From NCBI RefSeq assembly GCF_014645735.1, contig NZ_BMMH01000008.1:62001-126000 (forward strand): 64,000 nt of DNA. The letters run 5' to 3'. This document shows positions 1 through 9,510 of this stretch, piece by piece. This DNA is from Nocardia jinanensis (GTDB taxonomy: Bacteria; Actinomycetota; Actinomycetes; Mycobacteriales; Mycobacteriaceae). The translations under genes were made by a program, and so were the position numbers. Numbering within the stretch: position 1 is the stretch's first letter; the number at the start of each line of letters is the position of its first letter. The notes under the pieces were generated by a model, which was given only the letters and a program-made list of their open reading frames with translations, had not been told where the DNA came from and did no database searches.

Positions 1-1223
1 AACATATCGTTGACCTGGGAACGCATCTGCGCCTGATCACTGGCCAGGCGCAGCGCCTGCCCGTGGATATCGTCGATCGCGCGCGCGAGCTGGCCGATCT
101 CCTCCTCGGACCGGATGGGCATCGGTTCGAGCGGCACTTCTTCCGGCGAGGCACCGGTACGGAGCTGGGCGACCTCGTCGGGCAGATCGCTCTCGGCCAC
201 TCGCAGGGCGGCCAGGCGCAGCCGGTGCAGCGGCACGATCATCGACCGGGCCACGAACACCGCGAGCAGCAGCGCCGCCAGAATCGTCAGCAGCACGACG
301 ATCGAGTAGACGACCGCGTCGGAGAGGGCCTTGTCGGCCATCGTCCGCACACCGTCGTCGATCGAGGAGGTGGCTTCGGCGATCAGTTTGTCGGTGGTCC
401 CGGTGCTGTCCAGCAGGGACTGCCGGGCCTCGCCCAGCGGCAGCCGACCGGCCTGCGCCTCGGGGGTCTCGAGCATTCCGGCACGATTGTCGATGCCCTG
501 GCGCAGGATCGCGATATCGGGATCCTCGGCGTTGTAGCGCTGGCTCAGAATGTTCAGCAGTGCGCGTTCGGTATTGGTCGCGGTGCGGTAGGCCTGCTCA
601 CCGGATTCCTGGTTGCGCAGCAGTTCGGCCGCGGCGGTGATCTCACCGACCATGGTGGAACGCAGGTTCAGCGCGTCGACGAGCCGGAGTTTCGCCGGGT
701 CGATCGATGCGTCACCGACCTCTCCGAGGATGGCCTCCACGGCCCGGACACCGGCGTTACGCGCTTTGTCGAGAACCTGCACGGCCTGAGCCGGGGGCAG
801 ATTCGACGGCGCCATGCCGGCGGCACGAACTCCCTTGGCCTGATCGATCATCTCGGTGAGCGCCTGCCGGGCCACCGGTAGATCGTCGAGTTCGCCGAGC
901 GCGGATTCGGCCGCGGCGATCGCTTCGTCCAGGGTGGTCAGGTTTTCCTCGGTGACCATCGAGCGGCCCGGCGCGATGGCGATCACCTGAGAGCCCGCCG
1001 TCGCGGACGTGGCCGTACTGAGATCGAGGACGGAAGGAACGATGCTGACGTTCTCCGAAGCGGAACCCAGCCGGTTCGCGTTGCTCCATTCCGCCGAGAT
1101 CCTGGACACGCCGAGCCCGACCGCGACCGCCAATGGCACAGCCAGCACGGCCGTAACCTTCCAGCGAAGGTCCCAGTTACTCAGCGCCCAGCGCTTCGTG
1201 CCGGACCTAGCGGCGTCACGCAT
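1..1223 (-). CDS. Nitrate/nitrite-sensor-type histidine kinase, N-terminal part (runs off window)
   Basis: The reading frame is open from an ATG at 1223 to the window edge, 407 codons with no stop, so the kinase core lies outside. Residues about 17-38 form a first membrane segment. A roughly 270-residue mostly helical extracytoplasmic region follows, then a second membrane segment at about 306-327 and a HAMP-like linker. This is the layout of NIT-domain sensor kinases, which in actinobacteria usually head conservon-like clusters with roadblock, DUF742 and GTPase genes; that neighbourhood is outside the window. It is divergent from the acyl-CoA synthetase at 1539. The family call rests on architecture; the ligand is unknown. 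Confidence 0.7.
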   Translation of the reverse strand, partial: MRDAARSGTKRWALSNWDLRWKVTAVLAVPLAVAVGLGVSRISAEWSNANRLGSASENVSIVPSVLDLSTATSATAGSQVIAIAPGRSMVTEENLTTLDEAIAAAESALGELDDLPVARQALTEMIDQAKGVRAAGMAPSNLPPAQAVQVLDKARNAGVRAVEAILGEVGDASIDPAKLRLVDALNLRSTMVGEITAAAELLRNQESGEQAYRTATNTERALLNILSQRYNAEDPDIAILRQGIDNRAGMLETPEAQAGRLPLGEARQSLLDSTGTTDKLIAEATSSIDDGVRTMADKALSDAVVYSIVVLLTILAALLLAVFVARSMIVPLHRLRLAALRVAESDLPDEVAQLRTGASPEEVPLEPMPIRSEEEIGQLARAIDDIHGQALRLASDQAQMRSQVNDM

Positions 1224-1538
1224 TCCCACTCACTTTCCAACCTGGCCCCAGCCATGCACCATCAGCGGAACTCCACACTCGCAATAGTGGCTCGACGGGT
1301 GGAGCTGCCCGTGGGTCGCGGCTGGCCGAGAAATTGCGTCTACGACGGACCGAATTTGTGTCATCAGATTCTAACGGATCAATAACTTCTTGGTGTACTC
1401 AGCCCGGGTTCACGCACATTGACCAGCCGGTTACAGGCATAAGCCATGGTCGCGACACCCGACGGGGGGTCGCGTGAAGTCTGCCACAATCGTGCTGATC
1501 TATCGAGGCGAGGATCGCTGCGAGGCTAGGGAGCACGG
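1224..1538. other. Divergent intergenic region
   Basis: This 315-bp gap separates the sensor kinase from the acyl-CoA synthetase. The part around 1360-1410 is less GC-rich than the surroundings, as expected for divergent promoters. I see no convincing -35/-10 pair, operator or small gene in it. Confidence 0.5.
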
Positions 1539-3479
1539 GTGAACGCGAGGAACGAGTATCGACCGGTCTATCAGACCAGCTTGGTCGATCCGGCCGAGTT
1601 CTGGACCCGCGCAGCCTCGGCTGTCGATTGGGATCTGCCCCCTGAACAGGCTCTCGACACCGACAGACGAACCTCGCGATGGTTCCCGGGCGCCCGTCTC
1701 AACACCTGCTACAACGCCCTCGACCGGCATATCGCCGCCGGCCGCGCCGAGCAGGCGGCACTGATCTACGACTCGGCGATGACCGGTGCGAAACGGGTCT
1801 TCAGCTACGGCGAACTCCGCGACGAGGTCGCCCTTTTCGCCGGAGCCATGCGCGACCTGGGCGTAACCGCCGGTGACCGGGTCGTTATCTACCTGCCGAT
1901 GATTCCCGAGGCAGTGATCGCGATGCTGGCCTGTGCCCGCATCGGAGCAGTGCATTCGGTGGTTTTCGGCGGATTCGCCGCTCCCGAGCTCGCCGCCCGT
2001 TTCGACGATGCCGAGCCCGTCCTCATCGTGACAGCGTCAGGGGGGCTGGAACCGAACCGCGCCATCGCCTATCCGCCCATCGTGGCCGAAGCGCTCGAAC
2101 TGGCCGGAACCACCGCCCCGCGAACCGTCCTGGTGAAACGGCGCGCGGACTTCCCCGGCCACGACGGGAACCCCACCGCTGACGGAGCTGTGCGGTGGCG
2201 GGACTGGGACGCCGCGGTCCGCGACGCCGAACCGGCCGAACCCGTATCCGTCGCGGCTACCGATCCGCTGTACGTGCTGTACACCTCGGGTACGACCGGT
2301 AAGCCGAAGGGCGTGGTCCGTGACAACGGCGGGCATGCCGTCGCCCTGACCTGGTCGATGCGCAATATCTACGACGTCGGCCCGGGACAGGTCATCTGGG
2401 CCGCCTCCGACGTGGGCTGGGTCGTCGGCCACTCCTACATCGTCTACGCGCCCCTGCTGGCCGGAGCCACCACGCTGCTCTACGAGGGCAAACCGGTGGG
2501 CACACCGGATGCCGGCGCATTCTGGCGTGTGGTGGCCGAACACCGGGTGCATACGCTGTTCACGGCCCCCACCGCATTACGCGCCATCCGCCGCGCCGAC
2601 CCTGCCGCCGCATTCGCCCGCGAATACGACCTCAGCTCGCTGCGTTCGCTGTTCTGCGCAGGTGAACGGCTCGATCCGGCCACCTACCGATGGGCCGCGG
2701 ACACCCTGCTGAAGGATTGCGAAGACTGCCCGGTGGTCGATCACTGGTGGCAGACCGAAACCGGCTGGCCCATCTGCGCCAATCCGCTCGGTCTACAACA
2801 GCTGCCGATCAAACCGGGCTCGGCGTCGGTACCTGTACCCGGCTATCGGTTGCGGGTACTGGATTCCTCCGGCAACCCCGTGGCCGCCGGCGCCGAGGGC
2901 AATATCGTCATCGGCCTGCCGCTGCCGCCCGGCGCGCTCATCAGCCTGTGGCGCGACGAAGAGCGTTACCGGCGGTCCTACCTGTCGGCCTATCCCGGAC
3001 ATTTCCTCACCGGCGACTCGGGCTATTTCGACGAGGACGGTTACCTGTTCGTCCTCGGCCGCAGCGACGATGTGATCAATATGGCCGGGCACCGGCTTTC
3101 CGCGGGAAGTATCGAAGCCGCCGTCGCGGGACACGAAGCCGTCGCGGAATGCGCGGTCATCGGGCTGCCCGATGAACTCAAAGGGCAACGCCCCATTGCT
3201 TATGTGGTTCTCAAAGCCGACGCCGTCGTAGACCCGGAAAGCCTGCGCGACGAATTGAGCGAACGTGTCCGGAAACAGATCGGGCCGGTCGCCGGGCTCT
3301 ACGATGCCGTCGTGGTACCGGCCCTGCCCAAAACCCGCTCCGGCAAGATCCTGCGCAAGACACTGCGCCTGATGTCAGCGGGCGAGAGCTACGAAATACC
3401 TTCCACCATCGAGGATCCCACGGTCCTGGACGAACTCGCCCGAATCGTGCGGCCCCCGCAAAACTCAAACTTCTCTTAG
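1539..3479 (+). CDS. prpE: Acyl-CoA synthetase, propionyl-CoA synthetase-like (AMP-forming)
   Basis: The 646-residue protein belongs to the acetyl-/propionyl-CoA synthetase class of ANL enzymes, which activate a short carboxylate with ATP and CoA. Visible motifs are the phosphate loop YTSGTTGKPKG near residues 247-257, a hinge-region stretch ending in GRSDDVINMAGHRLS, and the C-terminal catalytic-lysine motif KTRSGKILRK near 598-607. The SGGLEPNR stretch is typical of PrpE rather than Acs. The start is the GTG at 1539, preceded by a purine-rich site (ggctaggg). Propionyl-CoA links to methyl-branched lipid metabolism. The exact acyl substrate is inferred; an acetate or medium-chain preference is possible. 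Confidence 0.85.
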   Translation: MNARNEYRPVYQTSLVDPAEFWTRAASAVDWDLPPEQALDTDRRTSRWFPGARLNTCYNALDRHIAAGRAEQAALIYDSAMTGAKRVFSYGELRDEVALFAGAMRDLGVTAGDRVVIYLPMIPEAVIAMLACARIGAVHSVVFGGFAAPELAARFDDAEPVLIVTASGGLEPNRAIAYPPIVAEALELAGTTAPRTVLVKRRADFPGHDGNPTADGAVRWRDWDAAVRDAEPAEPVSVAATDPLYVLYTSGTTGKPKGVVRDNGGHAVALTWSMRNIYDVGPGQVIWAASDVGWVVGHSYIVYAPLLAGATTLLYEGKPVGTPDAGAFWRVVAEHRVHTLFTAPTALRAIRRADPAAAFAREYDLSSLRSLFCAGERLDPATYRWAADTLLKDCEDCPVVDHWWQTETGWPICANPLGLQQLPIKPGSASVPVPGYRLRVLDSSGNPVAAGAEGNIVIGLPLPPGALISLWRDEERYRRSYLSAYPGHFLTGDSGYFDEDGYLFVLGRSDDVINMAGHRLSAGSIEAAVAGHEAVAECAVIGLPDELKGQRPIAYVVLKADAVVDPESLRDELSERVRKQIGPVAGLYDAVVVPALPKTRSGKILRKTLRLMSAGESYEIPSTIEDPTVLDELARIVRPPQNSNFS

Positions 3480-3573
3480 AAAAACCTCAGAGGCCGGCCA
3501 TAACCGAGCAATACGGTCTGAAGCAGTCCACGAGCCCCGGCTCGACACGACACGGTAGGAGGCAGTAAACCCC

Positions 3574-3972
3574 ATGGCACACTCCACGACACGGTTCCGC
3601 GGCAAGCTCGGCGCGACCACCCTCGCCCTGGGCGCGGCAGCAGCGGTCACCGCGTTCCTGAGCCCCGCGGTCGCCTCCGCGGCACCGGCGGATTTCGCCG
3701 AACCACTGATCACCAGTGACTGCTCCTTCGCTCAGGTCGACGCCGCACTCCACGACCAGGCCCCCGAACTGGCGGCGATGCTGGACAACAACCCGGAGAT
3801 GAAGGCGCAGCTGCAGAGCAAGTTCGACCAGCCGGTCGAACAGCGCCGTGCCGAACTGCAGCAGTACATCGACCAGAACCCCGAACAGGCACAGCAGGCC
3901 GAGAACGACCCGCGCACACAGCAACTCCGGGCGACCCTCCAAGGCGTAGCGGACACCTGCCAGAACTACTGA
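3574..3972 (+). CDS. Secreted hemophore-related protein (Rv0203/Rv1174c-like)
   Basis: The 132-residue preprotein has a long signal peptide (basic start, then an Ala/Leu-rich core ending near ASAAP at about residue 37). The mature part has one Cys near its start (TSDCSF) and one near its end (DTCQNY), separated by acidic and Gln-rich helices with a repeated QxxP/NPE pattern. Size, Cys spacing and helical content match the small secreted hemophore-related family of mycobacteria. Heme binding is inferred from that resemblance only. An AGGAGGC site lies just upstream of the ATG. It is a separate unit downstream of prpE. Confidence 0.65.
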   Translation: MAHSTTRFRGKLGATTLALGAAAAVTAFLSPAVASAAPADFAEPLITSDCSFAQVDAALHDQAPELAAMLDNNPEMKAQLQSKFDQPVEQRRAELQQYIDQNPEQAQQAENDPRTQQLRATLQGVADTCQNY

Positions 3973-4257
3973 GCTGTGTTTTCGGCGCCGCCTGCGGCGT
4001 CGCGGGCTCGAGGCCCCCTCGGTCTCGCCGTTCGGGCCTCGAGACTCGCGCCTTCGGCGCATGCGACATGCGGTCGGCCACCCGAGGAATGCGACCGTTG
4101 AGCGCCTCCGGCCAAGGGCGAGACGAGCCTCAACCCATTGAGCTGTCTCGTAAAACTCGACTCATGCGGACTGCGTCGGCATTCGACGGCCTGGTCGGCA
4201 TGCCGACCTACAGGTGTGGGGCCGGCACCAGCCCCCGACTTGCTCGTCCCTTCACAC
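3973..4257. other. Intergenic region with clustered hairpins
   Basis: No gene is visible. The stretch begins with several GC-rich dyads: an imperfect one at about 3984-4000, a perfect 10-bp stem 4007-4016/4034-4043, and a small GCGCC-TTC-GGCGC hairpin at 4048-4060. Together they probably terminate the hemophore-like gene. The rest up to the dispersed repeat at 4258 is featureless to my reading. Confidence 0.5.
4007..4043. terminator. Hairpin terminator after hemophore-like gene
   Basis: Perfect inverted repeat CTCGAGGCCC / GGGCCTCGAG with a 17-nt loop, 35 bp after the stop at 3972. It has no T-tract, which is usual for actinobacterial terminators. Confidence 0.5.
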
Positions 4258-4398
4258 CTCCGGATGTCGCCATCCATGGCGGGGCCCGCCCCGGTTCTGG
4301 AGCGACAGAGCGAAGGAGCGAAGCGACTGAGCGCCGGAGTGAAGAACCGGGGTTGATAGGGCCCCGCCCTGCCCCGCCGCAGGCGGGGCAAATAGATA
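4258..4398. repeat. Dispersed intergenic repeat, copy 1
   Basis: About 141 bp that recurs at 52701-52842 in the same orientation with only scattered substitutions. Internal structure: inverted arms CCCCGGTTCT (4289-4298) and AGAACCGGGG (4343-4352), between them a purine-rich tract of gagcgaag-like words, then a hairpin TGCCCCGCC-GCA-GGCGGGGCA (4370-4390) and the terminal word caaatagata. The copy ends at the promoter of prrA. No protein-coding potential is apparent. Confidence 0.85.
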
Positions 4399-4400
4399 AT
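4395..4400 (+). promoter_or_regulatory. Candidate -10 element for prrA, leaderless
   Basis: GATAAT (five of six consensus bases) ends six bases before the GTG start at 4407, and no Shine-Dalgarno site is present. It overlaps the last bases of the dispersed repeat, so the repeat may contribute to prrAB expression. Confidence 0.4.
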
Positions 4401-4406
4401 AGAGAT

Positions 4407-5117
4407 GTGACGGAGCGGACCAGCAACCCGGCGGTACTCGTGGTCGACGACGACGAGGATGTCCTCGCATCGGTGGAGCGGGGGCTGCGGTTGTCCGGGT
4501 TCCGGGTGAGTATCGCCCGGGACGGGGCGGCCGCGCTGCGCTCGGTGTCCGAGGAGGCCCCGGATGCGATCGTGCTCGATATGAACATGCCCGTGCTGGA
4601 CGGGGCCGGGGTGGTGACGGCTCTGCGGGCGATGGGCAACGAGGTGCCGATCTGCGTACTGAGCGCGCGTAGTTCCGTCGGGGATCGGATCGCCGGTCTG
4701 GAATCCGGCGCCGACGACTATCTGGTGAAACCGTTCGTCCTGGCCGAGTTGGTGGCGCGGATCAAGGCGCTGCTGCGACGGCGCACCGATACGGCTACCG
4801 CCAACGGGGGCCCGGATGTCATCTCGGTGGGGCCGTTGCAGGTGGATACGGCCGGTTATCGGGCATTGCTGAACGGCCGGGAGATAGAACTGACCAAACG
4901 GGAGTTCGAACTGCTGTCCACCCTGGCTCGTAACGCGGGAGTGGTGCTGAGCCGGGAGCGGCTGCTGGAATTGGTCTGGGGCTACGATTTCGCGGCCGAT
5001 ACCAATGTGGTGGATGTCTTCGTCGGCTATCTGCGCCGCAAACTGGAGACCGACTGCACCCCGAGGCTGCTGCACACCATTCGCGGCGTCGGGTTCGTGC
5101 TGCGGGCAACGAAGTGA
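4407..5117 (+). CDS. prrA: Response regulator PrrA (OmpR/PhoB family)
   Basis: A 236-residue two-domain regulator. The receiver domain (about 8-125) shows the acidic pocket D14-D15-D16, the phosphoacceptor Asp58 in LDMNMP and Lys108 in LVKPF. The winged-helix DNA-binding domain fills the C-terminal half (LTKREFELLSTLA, then RLLELVWGYDF and GYLRRKLE). The sequence is very close to what I know of mycobacterial PrrA. I start it at the GTG at 4407, although the frame is open further upstream, because the upstream codons lie in the dispersed repeat and the family begins here. Its stop overlaps the prrB start, so the pair is translationally coupled. Confidence 0.92.
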   Translation: MTERTSNPAVLVVDDDEDVLASVERGLRLSGFRVSIARDGAAALRSVSEEAPDAIVLDMNMPVLDGAGVVTALRAMGNEVPICVLSARSSVGDRIAGLESGADDYLVKPFVLAELVARIKALLRRRTDTATANGGPDVISVGPLQVDTAGYRALLNGREIELTKREFELLSTLARNAGVVLSRERLLELVWGYDFAADTNVVDVFVGYLRRKLETDCTPRLLHTIRGVGFVLRATK

Positions 5118-6511
5118 ACATCGGCCGTCCCGGGCGAAGACGGCGCCGGCGCTCGTATTCGCTGCGCGCCCGGGTCGCCGGGGCGGCGGCGGCCGGGGCG
5201 GTATTGATCGTGGCCGTGGTGAGCGCGATCGCGATTCCCGCCATCGAGCACAACAATCTGCAGCAGACCGATCAGCAGTTGCGGATCGCTTCGCGGCTCG
5301 TACTGATCGAGCCGGTCGTCGCGGTCGGTGTGGTGAACCTGCTCGGGCCCGACCGCGATATGGCGCTGACAGTCCGGAACGACGACCAGGTCCTCGCTTC
5401 CAGTTCCGTGGAGTTGCCGGAGCTCGAGCCGGGTGAGAAGACCGTTACCGTCGACGAAACCCCCTACCGGGTGCTCACCACGACCGAGAACCAGCCTGCG
5501 GGCCGCTCGGTCTCGCTGGGCATCCCCGCGGCGGAGGCGGCCGAGATGACCGCCGAACAACAGCGCTGGGTGCTGTTCGGCGGTCTACTCGCCATCGCGG
5601 CCGCGGCCGGTCTCGGCTGGTTGTTCGGCGGGCGCGCGGTCCGGCCCATCGTGGTGCTCACCCGTCAGGTCGGTGCCCGCACCGGTTACGGCGACGGTAC
5701 GCCGGAACCGGTCGACAGCTCCGGTGTCCTGGAGGCCGAACAGTTGGCGGACGCGGTGAACACCATGTTGGGCCGGGTCGCTCGAGCGCAGACCGATACA
5801 GCGGCCGCGCTGGAGACCGCCCGGGATTTCGCCGCGGTGTCCGCGCACGAACTACGCACTCCGCTCACCGCGATGCGCACCGATCTGGAGGTGCTGGCGA
5901 CCCTCGATCTCGACGAATCGCAGCGCACCGAGATCCTGGCCGATCTGCAACGCAGCCAGGGCCGCGTGGAAACGACGCTGGCCGCGCTGGAACGACTCGC
6001 TTCGGGGGATCTGACCTCCGAACACGACCATATCGATACCGATATCGCGGAGCTGTGCGATCAGGCCGCCCACGATGCCAAGCGCCACTATCCGGGCCTG
6101 ACCGTCCGCATCGACACCGATTTCGAACTGGTGACCCGCGGCCTGCCCGCGGGGCTGCGGCTGGCGGTGGACAACGCCCTGAAGAATTCCGTCAAACACG
6201 GCGGGGCGACCGAGGCGCTGCTGTCGGCCCATCGCGCCCCCGACGACACCATCGTCGTCTCGGTCGACGACAACGGCCGGGGACTGCCGCCCGAGGAACG
6301 CGAAACCGTCTTCGCCCGCTTCGCTCGTGGCAGCCGGGCCGACAAGGGTGGCTCCGGCCTCGGGCTCGCTCTTGTCGCCCAGCAGGCTCAGCTCCATGGA
6401 GGGCGGGCCTATTTCGACGACGGCACCCTCGGTGGGGTCCGTTTGGTGCTGGTTCTCCCCCACCGCTCCATCGGCCGCGCCGGCCCGCAGGTCTCGACAC
6501 AGGGGCTTTGA
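5114..6511 (+). CDS. prrB: Sensor histidine kinase PrrB
   Basis: A 465-residue membrane kinase, the partner of PrrA, starting with GTG in the 4-bp overlap GTGA. It has a basic N-terminus, a membrane segment near 20-45, a periplasmic domain of roughly 110 residues, a second membrane segment near 155-175 followed by HAMP, and the dimerisation helix with the phosphorylated histidine at about residue 245 (SAHELRTPLT). The ATPase domain has the N-box NALKNSVKHGG and the G2 box GSGLGLALV. PrrB passes phosphate to PrrA; in mycobacteria the pair is linked to early intracellular growth and nitrogen or redox adaptation. The signal sensed here is unknown. Confidence 0.9.
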   Translation: MNIGRPGRRRRRRSYSLRARVAGAAAAGAVLIVAVVSAIAIPAIEHNNLQQTDQQLRIASRLVLIEPVVAVGVVNLLGPDRDMALTVRNDDQVLASSSVELPELEPGEKTVTVDETPYRVLTTTENQPAGRSVSLGIPAAEAAEMTAEQQRWVLFGGLLAIAAAAGLGWLFGGRAVRPIVVLTRQVGARTGYGDGTPEPVDSSGVLEAEQLADAVNTMLGRVARAQTDTAAALETARDFAAVSAHELRTPLTAMRTDLEVLATLDLDESQRTEILADLQRSQGRVETTLAALERLASGDLTSEHDHIDTDIAELCDQAAHDAKRHYPGLTVRIDTDFELVTRGLPAGLRLAVDNALKNSVKHGGATEALLSAHRAPDDTIVVSVDDNGRGLPPEERETVFARFARGSRADKGGSGLGLALVAQQAQLHGGRAYFDDGTLGGVRLVLVLPHRSIGRAGPQVSTQGL

Positions 6512-6597
6512 AACCTTCGCGCCGAGGGCGTGGATCCCGCGCGCACAGAGCAGCGCAGACGTGAGTGATCGCCCCGGCTGCCCGGCGCCGACGACAG

Positions 6598-6631
6598 CTC
6601 GGCCCCCGAAGCCGGGGCTTCGGGGGCCGAG
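6598..6631. terminator. Bidirectional terminator between prrB and the FKBP gene
   Basis: Perfect 15-bp stem (6598-6612 with 6617-6631) and a 4-nt loop, lying between two convergent genes. Confidence 0.85.
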
Positions 6632-6662
6632 ACGATACCGAGGGGTTATCCCACCTGGGGAA

Positions 6663-7022
6663 TTACTTGGCGTCCAACAGATCGATGACGAATACCAGAG
6701 TCTTACCCGACAGATGGTGTCCGCCGCCCGCCGGGCCGTAGGCCAGTTCCGGCGGGATCGTCAGCTGACGACGGCCGCCGACCTTCATCCCCGGGATACC
6801 GTCCTGCCAGCCCTGGATGAGGCCGCGCAACGGGAAGGTGATCGATTCACCGCGGTTCCACGACGAGTCGAATTCCTCGCCGGTATCGAATTCCACACCG
6901 ACGTAGTGCACTTCGACCGTACCGCCGGGCACAGCTTCCGCGCCTTCGCCGACAGTGATGTCCTTGATAGCCAGTTCGGTGGGCGGGGGGCCCGCCTGGA
7001 ATTCGATCTCCGGTTTGCTCAT
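6663..7022 (-). CDS. FKBP-type peptidyl-prolyl cis-trans isomerase
   Basis: A compact 119-residue single-domain FKBP that accelerates prolyl isomerisation during folding. It has the family hallmarks VEVHYVGVEFDTGEEFDSS, the FPLRGLIQGWQDGIPGM segment and the end LVFVIDLLD. No signal peptide is present, so it should be cytoplasmic. The ATG start at 7022 follows an aagggg site. It lies 29 bp downstream of gltA on the same strand and may be cotranscribed with it. Confidence 0.9.
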   Translation of the reverse strand: MSKPEIEFQAGPPPTELAIKDITVGEGAEAVPGGTVEVHYVGVEFDTGEEFDSSWNRGESITFPLRGLIQGWQDGIPGMKVGGRRQLTIPPELAYGPAGGGHHLSGKTLVFVIDLLDAK

Positions 7023-7051
7023 GCCTTGAATCCCCTTCGATTCAATCGGTT

Positions 7052-8350
<1,299 letters not shown>

Positions 8351-8730
8351 GGAAGGTTCCCTCTCAGGCTTATGACCGTCGGCATCGCGTGCGGACGACA
8401 CACGGTGCGTTACCGGTAGACGCTAGTCCTTGCTCCGGCGGGACCGGTGGGGAGGGTACCCGCGCATCGATCTCACAATCGGCCCGCGCGGGCGTGAGAT
8501 TCGGCGGTTCACCTACCGGCCGGTAGCGCTGTGACCGGCGGATTTGCCCGCGAGAAACGGACCCGGCCGGTTGTCGGTGATGTCCGTGCGAATCGTACGG
8601 GAACAGTCGATCACCACCGCTTGCAGAACGTACCCACAACCCCCGCCACGAAACCGTGCCGAACATCACCGACCAGTATGTAACGGGCCTGGACGCGCTG
8701 CGCGACCGCGGCCACGAGCGGGTAACGCGC
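8351..8730. other. Intergenic region upstream of gltA
   Basis: A 380-bp gap between the gltA start and the pdxH stop. It contains the perfect 11-bp inverted repeat GTCGGTGATGT at 8573-8583 and its complement at 8663-8673, separated by 79 bp. I see no gene. The gltA promoter should be here, but I cannot place its hexamers. Confidence 0.5.
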
Positions 8731-9450
8731 TCACGGCTGGAGCCGCTGCACCGTCATACCGGCGTCGCCGATCCGGACCACGATCCGGTTGTGCAGTCTC
8801 CCCCGCTGCCCCTGCCAGAACTCCACCTCGTCGGGTCGCAGCAGATAACCACCCCAGTGCGGCGGTACCGGGATTTCGGCGACCGTGGCGAAACGTCGCG
8901 CGGTACGTTCCAGCTGCCGGTCGAGCTCCGTGCGGGAACCGATCGGCTCGGACTGCCGTGAGGCCCATGCGCCGAGCTGGGATTCCCGGGGCCGCGACCG
9001 CCAGTACCGTTCGGTCACCTCGGCGGATACCCGCTCCACTCGTCCGCGCACGTGCGCCTGCCGGGCCAGTTGCGGCCACAGGAAAGTCGCCGAAGCGTAC
9101 GGCGTCGCCGCCAGTTGGGCACCCTTGGCGGATTCGTAGTTCGTGTAGAAGATGACGCCCTCCGGCGACAGGCCCTTGCAGAGCACTGTGCGGGTCACCG
9201 GCCGGGCGGTCGCCCCGGCGCCGGTAAGGGTCCCGAGCACCATGGCGTTGGGTTCGGCGATCTCGGCGACGGTCGCCTGTTCTATCCACAGCCGCAGCAG
9301 CGGCTCCCAGCCCCCGGCCACCGACACTTCGTCGAGTTCCGTGTCGTGCACACCCAGCAGCGGACCGGCGTCACGCGAACCCGGATGCACCACACCGTAT
9401 TCGGCGCGCAGCGCGCCGAGATCGGCACCGGTCTCCTCCACATCGGACAT
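8731..9450 (-). CDS. pdxH: Pyridoxamine 5'-phosphate oxidase
   Basis: A 239-residue FMN-dependent oxidase that makes pyridoxal 5'-phosphate. It matches the family in the N-terminal helix, the FMN-binding segments PVTRTVLCKGLSPEGVIFYTN and FLWPQLARQAHVRGRVE, the RPRESQLGAWASRQS motif, and the C-terminal HNRIV. The ATG at 9450 has no Shine-Dalgarno site, but TAACGT lies 7 bp before it, so the mRNA is probably leaderless. It is divergent from citA, 60 bp apart. The same frame stays open upstream through the antisense of citA; that extension is not coding. PLP made here serves SerC nearby, among others. Confidence 0.9.
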   Translation of the reverse strand: MSDVEETGADLGALRAEYGVVHPGSRDAGPLLGVHDTELDEVSVAGGWEPLLRLWIEQATVAEIAEPNAMVLGTLTGAGATARPVTRTVLCKGLSPEGVIFYTNYESAKGAQLAATPYASATFLWPQLARQAHVRGRVERVSAEVTERYWRSRPRESQLGAWASRQSEPIGSRTELDRQLERTARRFATVAEIPVPPHWGGYLLRPDEVEFWQGQRGRLHNRIVVRIGDAGMTVQRLQP

Positions 9451-9457
9451 GGGCCAG

Positions 9458-9463
9458 ACGTTA
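9458..9463 (-). promoter_or_regulatory. -10 element of leaderless pdxH
   Basis: TAACGT on the minus strand, 7 nt before the ATG at 9450, with no ribosome-binding site in between. Confidence 0.5.
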
Positions 9464-9510
9464 CTCCCGAGTAGCTCGGCGCTAGCATTCTGTTGAGAGG
9501 AGAGTCGCGT

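Noticed and set aside
1419..1424. TTGACC as -35 for the acyl-CoA synthetase
   Set aside because: No -10-like hexamer at 16-19 nt; the nearest CATAAG is only 13 nt away.
4068..4406. N-terminal extension of PrrA in frame
   Set aside because: It would translate the dispersed repeat into the regulator; the family starts at about 4407 where a -10 element is in place.
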